NCBI RefSeq assembly: GCF_017810075.1
Contig: NZ_JADNYK010000007.1
Location: 1-64,000 of the forward strand
Length of the DNA: 64,000 nucleotides
Reading direction: 5' to 3'
Origin: Pseudozobellia sp. WGM2
GTDB lineage: Bacteria; Bacteroidota; Bacteroidia; Flavobacteriales; Flavobacteriaceae
Below, piece after piece: positions 1-9,482 of this stretch. Position numbers and translations under genes: made by a program. Position 1 is the first letter of the stretch; each line of letters starts with the position of its first letter. The notes beneath the pieces are model-generated. The model worked only from the letters and a program-made list of their open reading frames with translations. It made no database searches and was not told the origin of the DNA.

Positions 1-270
1 TCGATGCTTTTCAGGGCAAAACACTTCGTCAGAAGTAGACAATTCTAGGTTACTTAGAATGCACCTCGCTATCCGTTTCACGGATAAATATAAGCTATAA
101 AATTTGAATTTAAATATCTTATAATCAATTATTTAACTCTTAAAATCATATGAAACCATATGAGATTATTTAAGGCCGATCGGGGAATTTATCTGGTCTA
201 ATATGGTGTTTAAAAAATCAAGGAAATACGGAAATATTCAATTTTTTTGTGGGTAGGGGGAAGAAAGGGC
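1..270. other. AT-rich non-coding edge
   Basis: No convincing gene is seen. On the + strand a frame open at the window edge ends at a TAG at 36-38 and could be the last 11 codons of a gene outside the window, but it is too short to identify. The rest is AT-rich sequence without a clear promoter or tRNA. Confidence 0.4.
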
Positions 271-429
271 AAGCGGCTTTTCCGCCGCTTGTTCTTTTGC
301 GCGGCTCCGAGGGGGTTCGAAAATTTGGAACGCAAAGACCCCGAGTGCGAACTAGTGTAGCGGTTCGCTCGGGAAGTCTTGAAGTGGAAGATTTTTGAAC
401 TTCCGCAGGAGCTTGGGAAATGCCTTTCC
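271..429. ncRNA. Candidate structured RNA or element end: five consecutive hairpins
   Basis: This block is visibly richer in G and C than its surroundings and is almost entirely made of inverted repeats. In order: AAGCGGC/GCCGCTT (271-277, 284-290); TTTGCG/CGCAAA closing an inner TTC/GAA (about 296-336), competing with a GGGG/CCCC pairing; CCCGAG-TG-CGAAC/GTTCGCTCGGG (340-373, 11 pairs with a 2-nt bulge); GTGGAAG/CTTCCGC (384-406, one wobble); GGAAA/TTTCC (416-429). On the - strand the last hairpin, at 271-290, is followed by a T-rich run, as expected of a terminator. The strand is undecided. It could be a small structured RNA, the end of a mobile element, or a dispersed repeat. Short frames crossing it on both strands have odd composition and are probably not genes. 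Confidence 0.35.
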
Positions 430-572
430 GAAAAGCCAATAATTAAAAACAAGGTTTATGTTGCTATTTCATTTGTAGATAAACCTCAATATTTAGGGTT
501 TATCCTTTAATGAAATATCATTGGAGAGGATATAGACTTAGATGTTCATAATTTGGTTATAACGCGAAGAAA

Positions 573-854
573 TCAGTTTGTATCAAAAGGTTCTCTGGCA
601 TGCGCTTCAAGATAATCGTTGATGGAATCTCGGTCATAAACAATGTGTTTTCGTTCAGGTTGTGCAAACCTGATTTTGCCTTCGTCCCGTAATTTTTGTA
701 AGGTAGTAGATGATTTTATTCTCAGTAGCTGCATCGCTTCTTTTTTGCCAATCCATTTATCAGGAGTATCCATTTCCATTTGAGATTGGACATACTTGAA
801 CATCCTATCCAATAGGGTATAAAAAGCTTTTTCTTCGATACAGATAACGTTCAT
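573..854 (-). CDS. Excisionase-like helix-turn-helix protein
   Basis: A 93-residue soluble protein. The centre reads as a MerR/excisionase-type winged helix: WIGKKEAMQLL then the helix SSTTLQKLRDEG, followed by a wing (IRFAQPERKHIVYD) and a final helix (SINDYLEAH). This is the usual layout of the small helix-turn-helix domain (HTH_17 type) common in Bacteroidota mobile regions, where members act as excisionases or local repressors. I chose the ATG at 854 because the domain begins soon after and the longer frame to 872 adds only hydrophobic residues. It stands alone, facing the hairpin block at 271-429. No integrase is visible, so an excisionase role is inference; DNA binding is well supported. 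Confidence 0.75.
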   Translation of the reverse strand: MNVICIEEKAFYTLLDRMFKYVQSQMEMDTPDKWIGKKEAMQLLRIKSSTTLQKLRDEGKIRFAQPERKHIVYDRDSINDYLEAHAREPFDTN

Positions 855-1084
855 AGATGCCCAATATAGCAAATGATTTTCGGTTTTTCCAAATTTGAAA
901 ACACATGTTAATAGATGAAAAGAGATTGCACGGTAGTCTCACTAAATAATTAGAATTACCAATAAAAAAGGGTGGTATCTTCTTGAGAGGTATCACAAAT
1001 TGTGACACCTTAAATCAAGCAATTCATTTTATTGCACATACACGCTTTTAGCTTTGCTGTTTTATTGGACTGGAACCAACAAGA

Positions 1085-1957
1085 TTGGATTTATTTTTGA
1101 AATTTTTTAGTAAAAATTCGAGTTTATACCTAAAATTTGGTACTTTACTCGAAAATTTACTAAAGCTGGATGTATCTGAATACATAAAAGTCTGTCTATC
1201 AAGAGAAGAATACTCCTTTACATGGGATGAGCTAAGAGGTGCCATTGATAAACCCGCCTCTGCCATCAAAAAAGAAGTAACTTATTTAACCTCTAAAAAG
1301 GAGCTTATTGCCTTACGGCAAAATTTCTATTTGATAATACCCCCAAGGTATGCAACCCAAGGTAAACTTCCCATAGAACTTTACATACACAAATTGTTCA
1401 AATATCTCAAAAGGGAATACTATTTGGGTGGATTCTCCGCAGCAAAATTTCATGGGGCATCACATCAACAAATTCAAAAAGAATATGTCTTCACCACAAA
1501 GCCAGCTTTATTATCCATCTCAAAAGAAGGTATGGATGTCCGATTTTTTACGCTTTCCAATTGGCCCGAATCGAACATTATCCGTAAAAAATCCGATGCG
1601 GGATACTTCAATGTCTCAGACCCGATTTTGACCATAGTTGATCTAATCCATCATCAAACAAAATTTGGCGGTCTAAATAGAATGTTGGCCAATTTTGAAG
1701 AGCTTCTAGAAGAAGTGAAAATTCCACATCTACTAGAACTTCTAACATGGTATTCGAATAAAAGTGTTTTACAGCGTTTGGGTTTTCTGATTGAATATTT
1801 GCAACCTGAAAGCGAATTGCTTAATCCTATAATGGCTCATTTGGAAAAAAACCGATTTTATCCTGTTTTACTGAACACTTTCGACAAAAGCAAACCCGGG
1901 GCAGTTGACAATGGATGGAAAGTAGCTATAAACCTTGAATTGGAAAGCGATCTATGA
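1085..1957 (+). CDS. abiEi: AbiEi-family antitoxin (type IV toxin-antitoxin), orphan
   Basis: A 290-residue protein matching the Bacteroidota AbiEi antitoxin pattern: an N-terminal winged helix (about 40-90, SFTWDELRGAI and FYLIIPPRYA), then the AbiEi C-terminal domain with FSAAKFHGASHQQIQKEY (about 118-135), DVRFFTLSNWP and DLIHHQTKFGGLNRM. Family members repress their own operon and neutralise the AbiEii nucleotidyltransferase toxin. The reading frame has no ATG before the domain; the listed start is a TTG at 1085, and the first 30 or so residues look unlike the family, so the true start may be lost or lie further in. The stop overlaps an ATG (ATGA at 1954-1957), the usual antitoxin/toxin junction, but the toxin frame closes after 12 codons. 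The antitoxin is therefore an orphan here. Confidence 0.85.
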   Translation: MDLFLKFFSKNSSLYLKFGTLLENLLKLDVSEYIKVCLSREEYSFTWDELRGAIDKPASAIKKEVTYLTSKKELIALRQNFYLIIPPRYATQGKLPIELYIHKLFKYLKREYYLGGFSAAKFHGASHQQIQKEYVFTTKPALLSISKEGMDVRFFTLSNWPESNIIRKKSDAGYFNVSDPILTIVDLIHHQTKFGGLNRMLANFEELLEEVKIPHLLELLTWYSNKSVLQRLGFLIEYLQPESELLNPIMAHLEKNRFYPVLLNTFDKSKPGAVDNGWKVAINLELESDL

Positions 1958-1992
1958 TACCTGTACTGAATAATCCTATCGATTATTATTAG
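1954..1992 (+). pseudogene. Vestige of AbiEii toxin start
   Basis: The frame begins with the ATG that overlaps the antitoxin stop and starts Met-Ile-Pro, the usual opening of Bacteroidota AbiEii toxins as I remember them. It reaches TAG at 1990-1992 after 12 codons. I see no nucleotidyltransferase motif in any frame downstream before the next gene at 2443. This is best read as the scar of a deleted toxin gene, though a chance short frame cannot be excluded. Confidence 0.45.
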
Positions 1993-2442
1993 AACAATTG
2001 GATTATTAATAAGTGAGAAATATTAGCGACCAAAGCTACCGTCCGAGAAGAATTTTAAACTTAAGATTTTATCCAATTTTACACTTTTTAGTTAAAATTA
2101 CTTTAACACCGTTCTATCAAAAACACATTATTTGTATTTACCGTAATGAAACAATCATTTTGAAGATATTTTTTATGGAAATTATATTTTTTAGAAGCAT
2201 GAAAATACAAAATTCACAATAAAAAGACATATTTCATAACTATTTGAACTACAAGTACTTATAAAAAAATATTAACAAATATTTAACATAATGTATTTTA
2301 TAATTTTGATTTGTAAATCCTTCTTTTAACTACATTTAGCATAACTAATTACATCAGATGTAGTACGTTTCTCTCCTTTGGACATTAGGTCAGCTTTTGG
2401 TAAAAGCATGGTGGCCATTCTTTAGACTTTAAATCTGTTCAA
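1993..2442. other. AT-rich intergenic stretch before the RHS locus
   Basis: 450 bases of very AT-rich DNA. A 69-codon + frame (2013-2222) starts with GTG, has low-complexity hydrophobic and basic content and no recognisable domain, so I do not call it. TAATTTTG at 2301-2308 fits the Bacteroidota -7 consensus TAnnTTTG and could serve the gene at 2443, but no matching -33 element is obvious. This stretch is where the missing AbiEii toxin would have been. Confidence 0.4.
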
Positions 2443-2907
2443 ATGAAACAAAGATTACTATTGTTGCTCACACTATTCAGTGTCATAGCTTCGGCACAAC
2501 AAAAATTAAAATTTATCTACGATACAGCCGGCAATCAAATTTTGAGAGATCGGGTGTGCGCTACCTGCCTTAAGGCTATGATGCCAAAGGAATCCGATTC
2601 CCTATCATTAGAAGCATTTGATACTGAAATTGAGGTAATGGAAAATATTTCTGAATTGGAAATTATCGCTTATCCTAACCCAGTAACCCAAACTCTGTTC
2701 GTAGACTGGTTTCCACACAAAACTTTGTTACCAACACGGATTCAGGTTTTTTCTGTAGAGGGACGTTTAGTAATGGACATCCCAGTAAAGGGTTCCTCTG
2801 GCGAAAAAGCTATTGACTTCGGACAGAATCCGCCAGGGCTCTACATGGTCAATGTCTTGTTTGCAAATGGAGAAAAAAGATTCTTTAAGGTCATCCGACA
2901 GCAATAA
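2443..2907 (+). CDS. Small T9SS type A sorting-domain protein preceding RHS
   Basis: A 154-residue secreted protein. Residues 1-18 form a Sec signal peptide ending ASA-QQ. A short segment (FIYDTAGNQIL, about 24-34) resembles a single RHS YD motif and is followed by a CATC pair. From about residue 75 comes a T9SS type A C-terminal sorting domain: AYPNPVTQTLFVDW, then a beta-rich stretch with PPGLYMVNV and a final NGEKRFFKVIRQQ. Such domains send proteins through the type IX system to the cell surface. It lies 130 bp upstream of the giant RHS gene in the same direction, so a joint role in export or anchoring of the toxin is plausible but inferred. Confidence 0.8.
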   Translation: MKQRLLLLLTLFSVIASAQQKLKFIYDTAGNQILRDRVCATCLKAMMPKESDSLSLEAFDTEIEVMENISELEIIAYPNPVTQTLFVDWFPHKTLLPTRIQVFSVEGRLVMDIPVKGSSGEKAIDFGQNPPGLYMVNVLFANGEKRFFKVIRQQ

Positions 2908-3037
2908 AAAAGGAAATACTTATTAGTAAATATCGGGTTTTTGCTTGTAGCCATTTCCAACTAAGGTTAAATGCAAAATTAATAAAGTAAAAGGGCTTGC
3001 TAAACCCAATCCAACAATTCTAAAACACATTACCATT

Positions 3038-6000
3038 ATGATAAAAATTCTACTAGGGGCAATCTGTCTAATATTTCTTAACATGTCTAATGCGCAGACC
3101 AATTATCAAGAGGTTGTCTTAGAAAGTACACCAATAAATGTAACAGATCGTGATAGTCAAGAGGGGACTATTCCTAATATTCTTTTACAACCACAGGCCA
3201 TGCAAAAAATGTCCATAGGTGGAAATGAAATTTCGGAAACGACTGGTGAACTTTCTGTTTCGATGTCAGGAGGTGCCTACTACTCTTTACCCATAGTTGT
3301 ACCACCAGGAATTAATGGAGTAGTACCAACAATTGCGATATCTTACAATAGCCAGGCTGGTAACGGATTAGCAGGGTATGGATGGAACATATCCGGTCTT
3401 TCGGTAATTACTCGTATTGCATCTACTAAGTACCACGATAACAACATTGACCCGGTGGACTTTGACAACTTGGACCGATTCGCTTTGGACGGAGAACGGT
3501 TAGTCCTCAAATTGGGTACTTATGGGGCTTCAGGGTCAGTATATGAGACAGAAACATTCTCCAATATCAAGATAGTAGCTAATGGAACTTCAAATTATGG
3601 TGCTTCCTACGGACCAGCCTCTTTTACTGTTACCTATCCTGATGGATCCGTTGCTCAATACGGAAATTTGACAAATACTTATTCTCGCTTGGAATATGCT
3701 ATCTCTTCTTGGCAGAACCCACAAGGCGTGAAAGTTGATTATACATATACCCTTGTCGACAACAACCTTAGCATAAGTACCATCAAATATGGACATAGAT
3801 CTACTGGAACAGCTCCCAACAGCATTGAGTTTGTTTACAAAACAAGAAAAAGACCTGAACAATCCTATATGGGAGGCCAAGAATTTCGCCGAAAGAACAT
3901 ACTTTCTGAAATACGGGTTAAAACAGGCGCAACTGGGTACCGGAACTATATTTTATCCCATGGTTTCAACACATTGGGCTATGAACGAGTCAATAGTGTT
4001 ACTGAAAAGAACGGTGACAATTCGTTGAGCTATTCTCCAGTAAACTTTACCTATAATGATACCCAACAAACCTTAACAGGGTCCGGTATTACAACAACGC
4101 TAACAGTAAATAATATTGAACAAAGAAATGCTGAAGTGGTATCCCTTGATTATACAGGGAATGGTAAGATGGATTTTATTGTTTATCCATTGAACCGATC
4201 AGAACGAAACAAAATATGGGTTTTTGAAGATATACAATCAGGTGCTACGAATATAGGAAGCCAAGTAACGACATCTATATTTGAGAACTTATTCCCAATT
4301 TCCTATTTAAATGCTTCAAATAAACTAGACAAAGCACAAGGCTTTGCATTAGTCACACACACTGGAACTAATGAAACTAGGTTCAAGATAAATGGACAAA
4401 GTTACTATGGTGCCGCGGCACAGTATTATGAAAAAATATGGAACGCCCCTAGTTATTCTACTACTAGCTATTGTAGCAGTACCCCAACAACAAATCGAGT
4501 TCCCATGAGCTACATTTCAGGGGATTTTAATGGTGATGGCCTTTCTGATGTTATCGCAATCAGTAAGTCATATACAAGGAGGAGTTGCGTTCAGCAATCC
4601 CCCCCTTGTGATGGACCGCAACCTATTATGGCTTCATCTTCCACGTCCATTTTAATTAATTCCACTTCTGCAAATGCTGTCGCTCCTATAGACGGTTGTT
4701 GCGAGTGCACCAGTGCAACGGTTTCTACATCTACTGTTTATTATGTCAATTTGGACAGAAGGATTTCCTCCGGGTTTACTACGACGGCAGGCGCACTTTC
4801 TACAACCCTTAAGTCTACCGATAGATTGTTGACTGCTGATGTTAATGGTGATGGTAAAACTGATATCCTTCATATCACCGAGGGCAAAATGTATGCCTAT
4901 ACACTAAGTGCATCCAATTCTTTTACATCGCTATGGACTACCACTGATTCCAGAATCAAAATGGCATATCAGCCTATGCTAGGAGACTACAACGGCGACG
5001 GCAAGATCGACATAATGTACCCAACTGCAGCCAATAGTGGTCTATTCACCCTTTTCAGATCTACTGGAACCAGTTTCGTAAAATCAGAAAGTAATTACCC
5101 TTTCACCTTTAAATTGTCCCAGGTATCTTCTAGTCCAAGTTCAACTTATAATTTGATACCCACTGATATCAATGGAGATGGTCGTACGGATATACTGGAA
5201 TATCATACAGTGGCCAATAATAATGGTCTAAATGGCTCCCAGAGCGTGGGCATGTATTTCAATACATTATCTACTGCCTCCGATGTTTCCCCGGCCTTTA
5301 GTTATATAACCAGTAAAACTATAAATAGTAATCTGAACCATTTTCCAGTTCCTGTTTACTTGTCCTCGATGAACAAGGCCAACAATAATTTGGATTTTGC
5401 AACCATTAGTAACAACCGAGTCTTTTATTTCACCTTTGGTAAGGACAATAGAGAAGACATGTTGCTTCGCAGTATTTCAAATAACGGAATTGTTCAAAAT
5501 ATTACGTATCGAGATATGATGACAACCGAGGTTGGTCTTGATAATATCCCCGTATATTATTCGCTAAGTAATCAGGTTTATCCTTATGTTGACATCGATG
5601 TTGGTCGTGGTATTAAACTAGCAGTGGCCATTGATAGGGTGGTAAGTGGAACCACTTCCATAAGAAAAGTGTTTTCATATGAAGGCGCAGTATCACATGA
5701 GGATGGCCTTGGTTTTATTGGATTTACAGGTTTGGCACGTAGTGAATGGAACACTGGAAACTCGGACCGGATTTGGACCATTACAAAGCACGATATGGCA
5801 AACAGGGGAGCTCTGACTAGTTCCTACATGACTCCATACACTGTCAATTTTTACAGTATACCCTCAGACTATATCGTTAAAACCGCATATGTAAACGCCT
5901 CTAGCATTGCACCTAACAAAATGTTCAAACTTTCCAATACTTCCAATGTAATGCAGAACCGATTGGAAGGTACAGCGATATCAACAAGTTACATATATGA

Positions 6001-9000
6001 CACCTATAACAATCCAACGAAGATTACGGTGGATTATTCTGGGCAGGGTAAAAGTGTAAATGATATGACCTATGGTAATAGTACTGGGGCTACATATTAT
6101 ATTGGCAGGCCATTGACCAATAAAATTATAACTACTATAAATGGAAATACTTTTTCATTCGAGGAACAATTCACCTATACAGGGAATTTAATTACCACAA
6201 AGAAGACAAAAGGCAATGGGACGCAGTTTGATACCGAAACTTATGTTTATGATGCTTTTGGAAACGTTCTTAAACAAACAAGTACTCCATATGGAACTAC
6301 TGCCAGGGAGATTAACTTTACATACGATACTTCAGGCCGCTATATGCTCACCAGCAAAAATGTAGAAGGGTTAAGCACTGTTTTAGAATACAATACACTT
6401 ACTGGAACATTAAAAAAGGAAACGAATCCCTACGGTATTGCTACTCAGTTTTTTTATGACAGTTGGAATAGGTTGACCAAAATTACTGATTATTTGGGAA
6501 AAAACTCAAATACAACATATGTAGAGTCTGGATACTCCTACACCGTGACAGCTTCAGGGGATGACGGTGGAAGCACTATTAGTGTTTATGACCCCTTAAA
6601 AAGGTTGATCACCGAAAAATACAAAGATGTTCTTGGTCAATGGGTTTCAAAAAGTTATCAGTATGACAAGTTCGACAGACCTTGGAAGGAAAGTGAATCC
6701 TACATTGGTTCGGCGGCCAGTCAATGGAATATTATGGAATACGATTTATATGGTCGTCCGAACAAAGGAACTTCATATACCGGAAAAGTAACCAATATAA
6801 CCTATTCAGGTCAATCGGTGACAGTTAACGACGGTACCAAAACTGTGGTTACCACTAAGAATGCTATGGGTAATATTACCCAAGTGACCGATCCTGGTGG
6901 CACCATAACTTACACATATTATGGTAACGGGGCTATGAAAACAAGCACCTATGGGGGCATAACCCTGAATGTGGAACAAGACGGTTGGGGCAGAAAAACC
7001 AAGCTTATAGATCCTTCAGCGGGTACATATACGTATTCTTATAACGGTTTTGGGGAACTAGTAAAAGAGACAACGCCAAAGGGGACTACAGACTATACCT
7101 TCTCCTCACTTGGAAAGCTTACACAGAAAAAGGTGACCGGTGACAATACCAATATGACTACTTCCTTTACATATGATGGCACCACAAAATTACCTACGAA
7201 CATAAGTCTAACAAATTCCGATGGTAACAACAGTAATACCGTCATCACCTACGATAGTTACAAAAGGGTAACAGCAACGGTAGAGACCAACACATTTGCT
7301 AAATTTAGCAAATGGTTTACCTATGATGCTTTTGGTAGGGTCGCAACTGATGATAGTGAGGCCCGCTTACTTAGTAATAACAAATATAGTAGGGTAAAGG
7401 TCAAGAACACTTACGCCAATGGACAGTTAAAAAATATCAATGACAATACCAGTAATGAAGAGTTGTTCAACATTACCGGGTTGAATGCCCGTGGGCAGTT
7501 GGTCACGGCTACTATGGGTGTGGGACAAAAGCTTACCAACACGTATGATATTTACGGATACCTGACACAGGCTCTTGCACAAAAGAATGTGACAACAACC
7601 CCTCTGGAGGTTATGAAACTTACATTTGGTTTTAATGCACAGAAAGGGGTACTCAACAGTCGTACAAATAGTCTTTTTAGTTGGTCTGAGAGCTTTACCT
7701 ATGACAGCATGGACCGCCTGCTAACGTTCAACGACAATAATGGCACCAAAAACCAAAATTACGATAGCAAGGGAAGGATAAACACCATCTCCTCATTGGG
7801 TACCTTTGCCTATAGTTCCACTAGTTTTCAACAGACCCAATTAACGTTGAACGCAACTGGAGAGGGTTATTATAACAACTATACCTCCCAAAATATCACC
7901 TACAATGCTTTTAAAAGCCCGGTTGAAATCAAAGAGAACGGAAAGGAATACTATAGCTTTCAATACAATGATGGTATGGATAGGGCCCATATGTTCTATG
8001 GTGATACCCAGACAGACAAGCTTTTGCGCCGCTACCGTAGGCACTACAGCGGAGATGGCAGTATGGAAATTACTTGGGACAAGAATACAGGGAAGACCAC
8101 TTTTGTAACCTATATGGGTGGGGACGCCTATACCGCCCCAACCATTTATCGTTCTGAGCAGGCCGCTTCTACCAATGCGGAATACCAATACCTGCACAGA
8201 GACTATTTGGGCAGTATCCTTGCGATAACCGACAAGAACGGGAATCTAAAAGAGAAAAGGCATTTTGATGCATGGGGAAATATTGTAAAATGGACGAATG
8301 GCAGCGGTACGGCAATTACCGGAGGTATGGCAGGAGGTGGTATGTTGGACCGTGGTTACACCGGCCACGAACATCTCTTTGGTGCCAATCTGGTTCATAT
8401 GAACGGACGTCTATACGACTCTATGCTGCACAGATTCTTAATGCCAGACAATTACATTCAGGACCCATTTAATACACTTAGCTATAATAGATATGGCTAC
8501 GTATGGAACAACCCGCTAATGCATGTTGACCCTAGTGGTGAAATGGGGGAATTTACCGAGGAGCCCAATCAAGGGTGGTTCAGCAAGTTCCTTAGTCTTC
8601 CATATGTTAGTTGGACCACTGGGGTAATTGGAATCTATGAAAGCTTTTTTGGCCCCATTAATTGGGATAATGTTGGCGATGCCATTGCTAGACCCTTCAG
8701 GGAGGCAGGGCGCTGGTACGAAAAGAACATTGGCAAGCCAGCCAATAGATGGTTCAACAAACACATAAAAGGGCCAATAGACGATTTCTTTGATTGGGTT
8801 CATGGTAGAAGCGGAAGAGGCTCTGCACCACCTTTGGTAGCCCACGCAATGGAAGTACCCTCCCCATCAACGAATGTACAGAGTAATTTGCCTACCTTTA
8901 GCGTGTCTGGTAACGAAGGTGGATTAGGTATATCGACTGGTGATGTGCTACGTACCGGTGCCGACTTTGTACCCTTTGTGGGTAGTGGCCTCGATATTTA

Positions 9001-9469
9001 TGAAGGCATACGTGACGGTGATGGGTGGCAGGTTGCCATGGGTGCGGGCTTTTTAGTGTTGGACGTTTTCACCCTTGGATCCGCTTCTGTTGTAAAAGGG
9101 GCTGTCAAGACCGGGGTTAAGGTTGGGACCAAATCCTTGGCAAAAGGAGCTGTTAAGGAAGGTACTCAGGGTGGATTGAATCTTTTCAAGTGGGGAGCTC
9201 CTCAAACTGGTAAAAATGTTGGATGGAGGACAGGAGATTATATGCTTCATTTACCAAACAAAGGAACCCCGAAATTAAACTGGAAAGCCAATTACGGTGC
9301 GTTACGAAGAGAAATGGGTTTAGGTAAGCCTATCTTCGATTCTTATAGATTACCGAATGGAAATCTGATACCTACAAAAGGGTTCTTAAATGCTGAAAGA
9401 TCAATTCTTCAAGGTAGAGGATGGATTTATAGCCCAAGTAATGGGGCATGGATGCCACCGGGATTTTAA
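3038..9469 (+). CDS. SpvB/RHS-repeat polymorphic toxin
   Basis: A 2143-residue secreted protein. Signal peptide 1-19; SpvB/TcdB-like N-terminal domain about 60-350 (AGNGLAGYGWNISGLSVITR); FG-GAP/VCBS calcium-binding type repeats about 370-740 (DFNGDGLSDVI, DVNGDGKTDIL, DYNGDGKIDIM, DINGDGRTDIL); a TcB-like middle; many YD/RHS repeats about 1000-1700; RHS core about 1715-1833 (RDYLGSILAITDKNG, GRLYDSMLHRF) ending DPSGE at 1831-1835. After this come a pretoxin linker (DVLRTGADFVPFVGSGLDIYEG, from about 1969, then a Lys/Gly/Ala-rich part) and a variable tip from about 2045 to the end. The RHS shell is known to encapsulate and release C-terminal toxins. I do not recognise the tip; conserved-looking points are KLNW, REMG, GFLNAER and a terminal PPGF. 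Two immunity-like genes follow. Confidence 0.92.
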   Translation: MIKILLGAICLIFLNMSNAQTNYQEVVLESTPINVTDRDSQEGTIPNILLQPQAMQKMSIGGNEISETTGELSVSMSGGAYYSLPIVVPPGINGVVPTIAISYNSQAGNGLAGYGWNISGLSVITRIASTKYHDNNIDPVDFDNLDRFALDGERLVLKLGTYGASGSVYETETFSNIKIVANGTSNYGASYGPASFTVTYPDGSVAQYGNLTNTYSRLEYAISSWQNPQGVKVDYTYTLVDNNLSISTIKYGHRSTGTAPNSIEFVYKTRKRPEQSYMGGQEFRRKNILSEIRVKTGATGYRNYILSHGFNTLGYERVNSVTEKNGDNSLSYSPVNFTYNDTQQTLTGSGITTTLTVNNIEQRNAEVVSLDYTGNGKMDFIVYPLNRSERNKIWVFEDIQSGATNIGSQVTTSIFENLFPISYLNASNKLDKAQGFALVTHTGTNETRFKINGQSYYGAAAQYYEKIWNAPSYSTTSYCSSTPTTNRVPMSYISGDFNGDGLSDVIAISKSYTRRSCVQQSPPCDGPQPIMASSSTSILINSTSANAVAPIDGCCECTSATVSTSTVYYVNLDRRISSGFTTTAGALSTTLKSTDRLLTADVNGDGKTDILHITEGKMYAYTLSASNSFTSLWTTTDSRIKMAYQPMLGDYNGDGKIDIMYPTAANSGLFTLFRSTGTSFVKSESNYPFTFKLSQVSSSPSSTYNLIPTDINGDGRTDILEYHTVANNNGLNGSQSVGMYFNTLSTASDVSPAFSYITSKTINSNLNHFPVPVYLSSMNKANNNLDFATISNNRVFYFTFGKDNREDMLLRSISNNGIVQNITYRDMMTTEVGLDNIPVYYSLSNQVYPYVDIDVGRGIKLAVAIDRVVSGTTSIRKVFSYEGAVSHEDGLGFIGFTGLARSEWNTGNSDRIWTITKHDMANRGALTSSYMTPYTVNFYSIPSDYIVKTAYVNASSIAPNKMFKLSNTSNVMQNRLEGTAISTSYIYDTYNNPTKITVDYSGQGKSVNDMTYGNSTGATYYIGRPLTNKIITTINGNTFSFEEQFTYTGNLITTKKTKGNGTQFDTETYVYDAFGNVLKQTSTPYGTTAREINFTYDTSGRYMLTSKNVEGLSTVLEYNTLTGTLKKETNPYGIATQFFYDSWNRLTKITDYLGKNSNTTYVESGYSYTVTASGDDGGSTISVYDPLKRLITEKYKDVLGQWVSKSYQYDKFDRPWKESESYIGSAASQWNIMEYDLYGRPNKGTSYTGKVTNITYSGQSVTVNDGTKTVVTTKNAMGNITQVTDPGGTITYTYYGNGAMKTSTYGGITLNVEQDGWGRKTKLIDPSAGTYTYSYNGFGELVKETTPKGTTDYTFSSLGKLTQKKVTGDNTNMTTSFTYDGTTKLPTNISLTNSDGNNSNTVITYDSYKRVTATVETNTFAKFSKWFTYDAFGRVATDDSEARLLSNNKYSRVKVKNTYANGQLKNINDNTSNEELFNITGLNARGQLVTATMGVGQKLTNTYDIYGYLTQALAQKNVTTTPLEVMKLTFGFNAQKGVLNSRTNSLFSWSESFTYDSMDRLLTFNDNNGTKNQNYDSKGRINTISSLGTFAYSSTSFQQTQLTLNATGEGYYNNYTSQNITYNAFKSPVEIKENGKEYYSFQYNDGMDRAHMFYGDTQTDKLLRRYRRHYSGDGSMEITWDKNTGKTTFVTYMGGDAYTAPTIYRSEQAASTNAEYQYLHRDYLGSILAITDKNGNLKEKRHFDAWGNIVKWTNGSGTAITGGMAGGGMLDRGYTGHEHLFGANLVHMNGRLYDSMLHRFLMPDNYIQDPFNTLSYNRYGYVWNNPLMHVDPSGEMGEFTEEPNQGWFSKFLSLPYVSWTTGVIGIYESFFGPINWDNVGDAIARPFREAGRWYEKNIGKPANRWFNKHIKGPIDDFFDWVHGRSGRGSAPPLVAHAMEVPSPSTNVQSNLPTFSVSGNEGGLGISTGDVLRTGADFVPFVGSGLDIYEGIRDGDGWQVAMGAGFLVLDVFTLGSASVVKGAVKTGVKVGTKSLAKGAVKEGTQGGLNLFKWGAPQTGKNVGWRTGDYMLHLPNKGTPKLNWKANYGALRREMGLGKPIFDSYRLPNGNLIPTKGFLNAERSILQGRGWIYSPSNGAWMPPGF
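8984..9033 (+). repeat. 50-bp direct repeat, copy 1 (pretoxin linker of intact RHS gene)
   Basis: Identical over 50 bases to 11234-11283, with eight further matching bases after one mismatch. It encodes the linker residues SGLDIYEGIRDGDGWQV just before the variable toxin tip. A second, weaker block of similarity follows (from 9083 here, 11320 in the other copy). It would be a suitable substrate for recombination that swaps toxin tips. Confidence 0.95.
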
Positions 9470-9482
9470 ACAAAACTTATAC

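Noticed and set aside
1-38. Possible C-terminal end of a gene on the + strand
   Set aside because: Only 11 codons are in the window and no family can be recognised.
210-452. Overlapping short frames on both strands
   Set aside because: They cross the hairpin block, have unusual Arg/Ser/Pro-rich composition and no domain; structured non-coding DNA explains the region better.
2013-2222. 69-codon + frame
   Set aside because: GTG start, AT-driven composition and no homology that I can recognise.
7841-8197. 118-codon - strand frame inside the RHS gene
   Set aside because: It is an opposite-strand shadow of the YD-repeat region, and the + frame is clearly the coding one.
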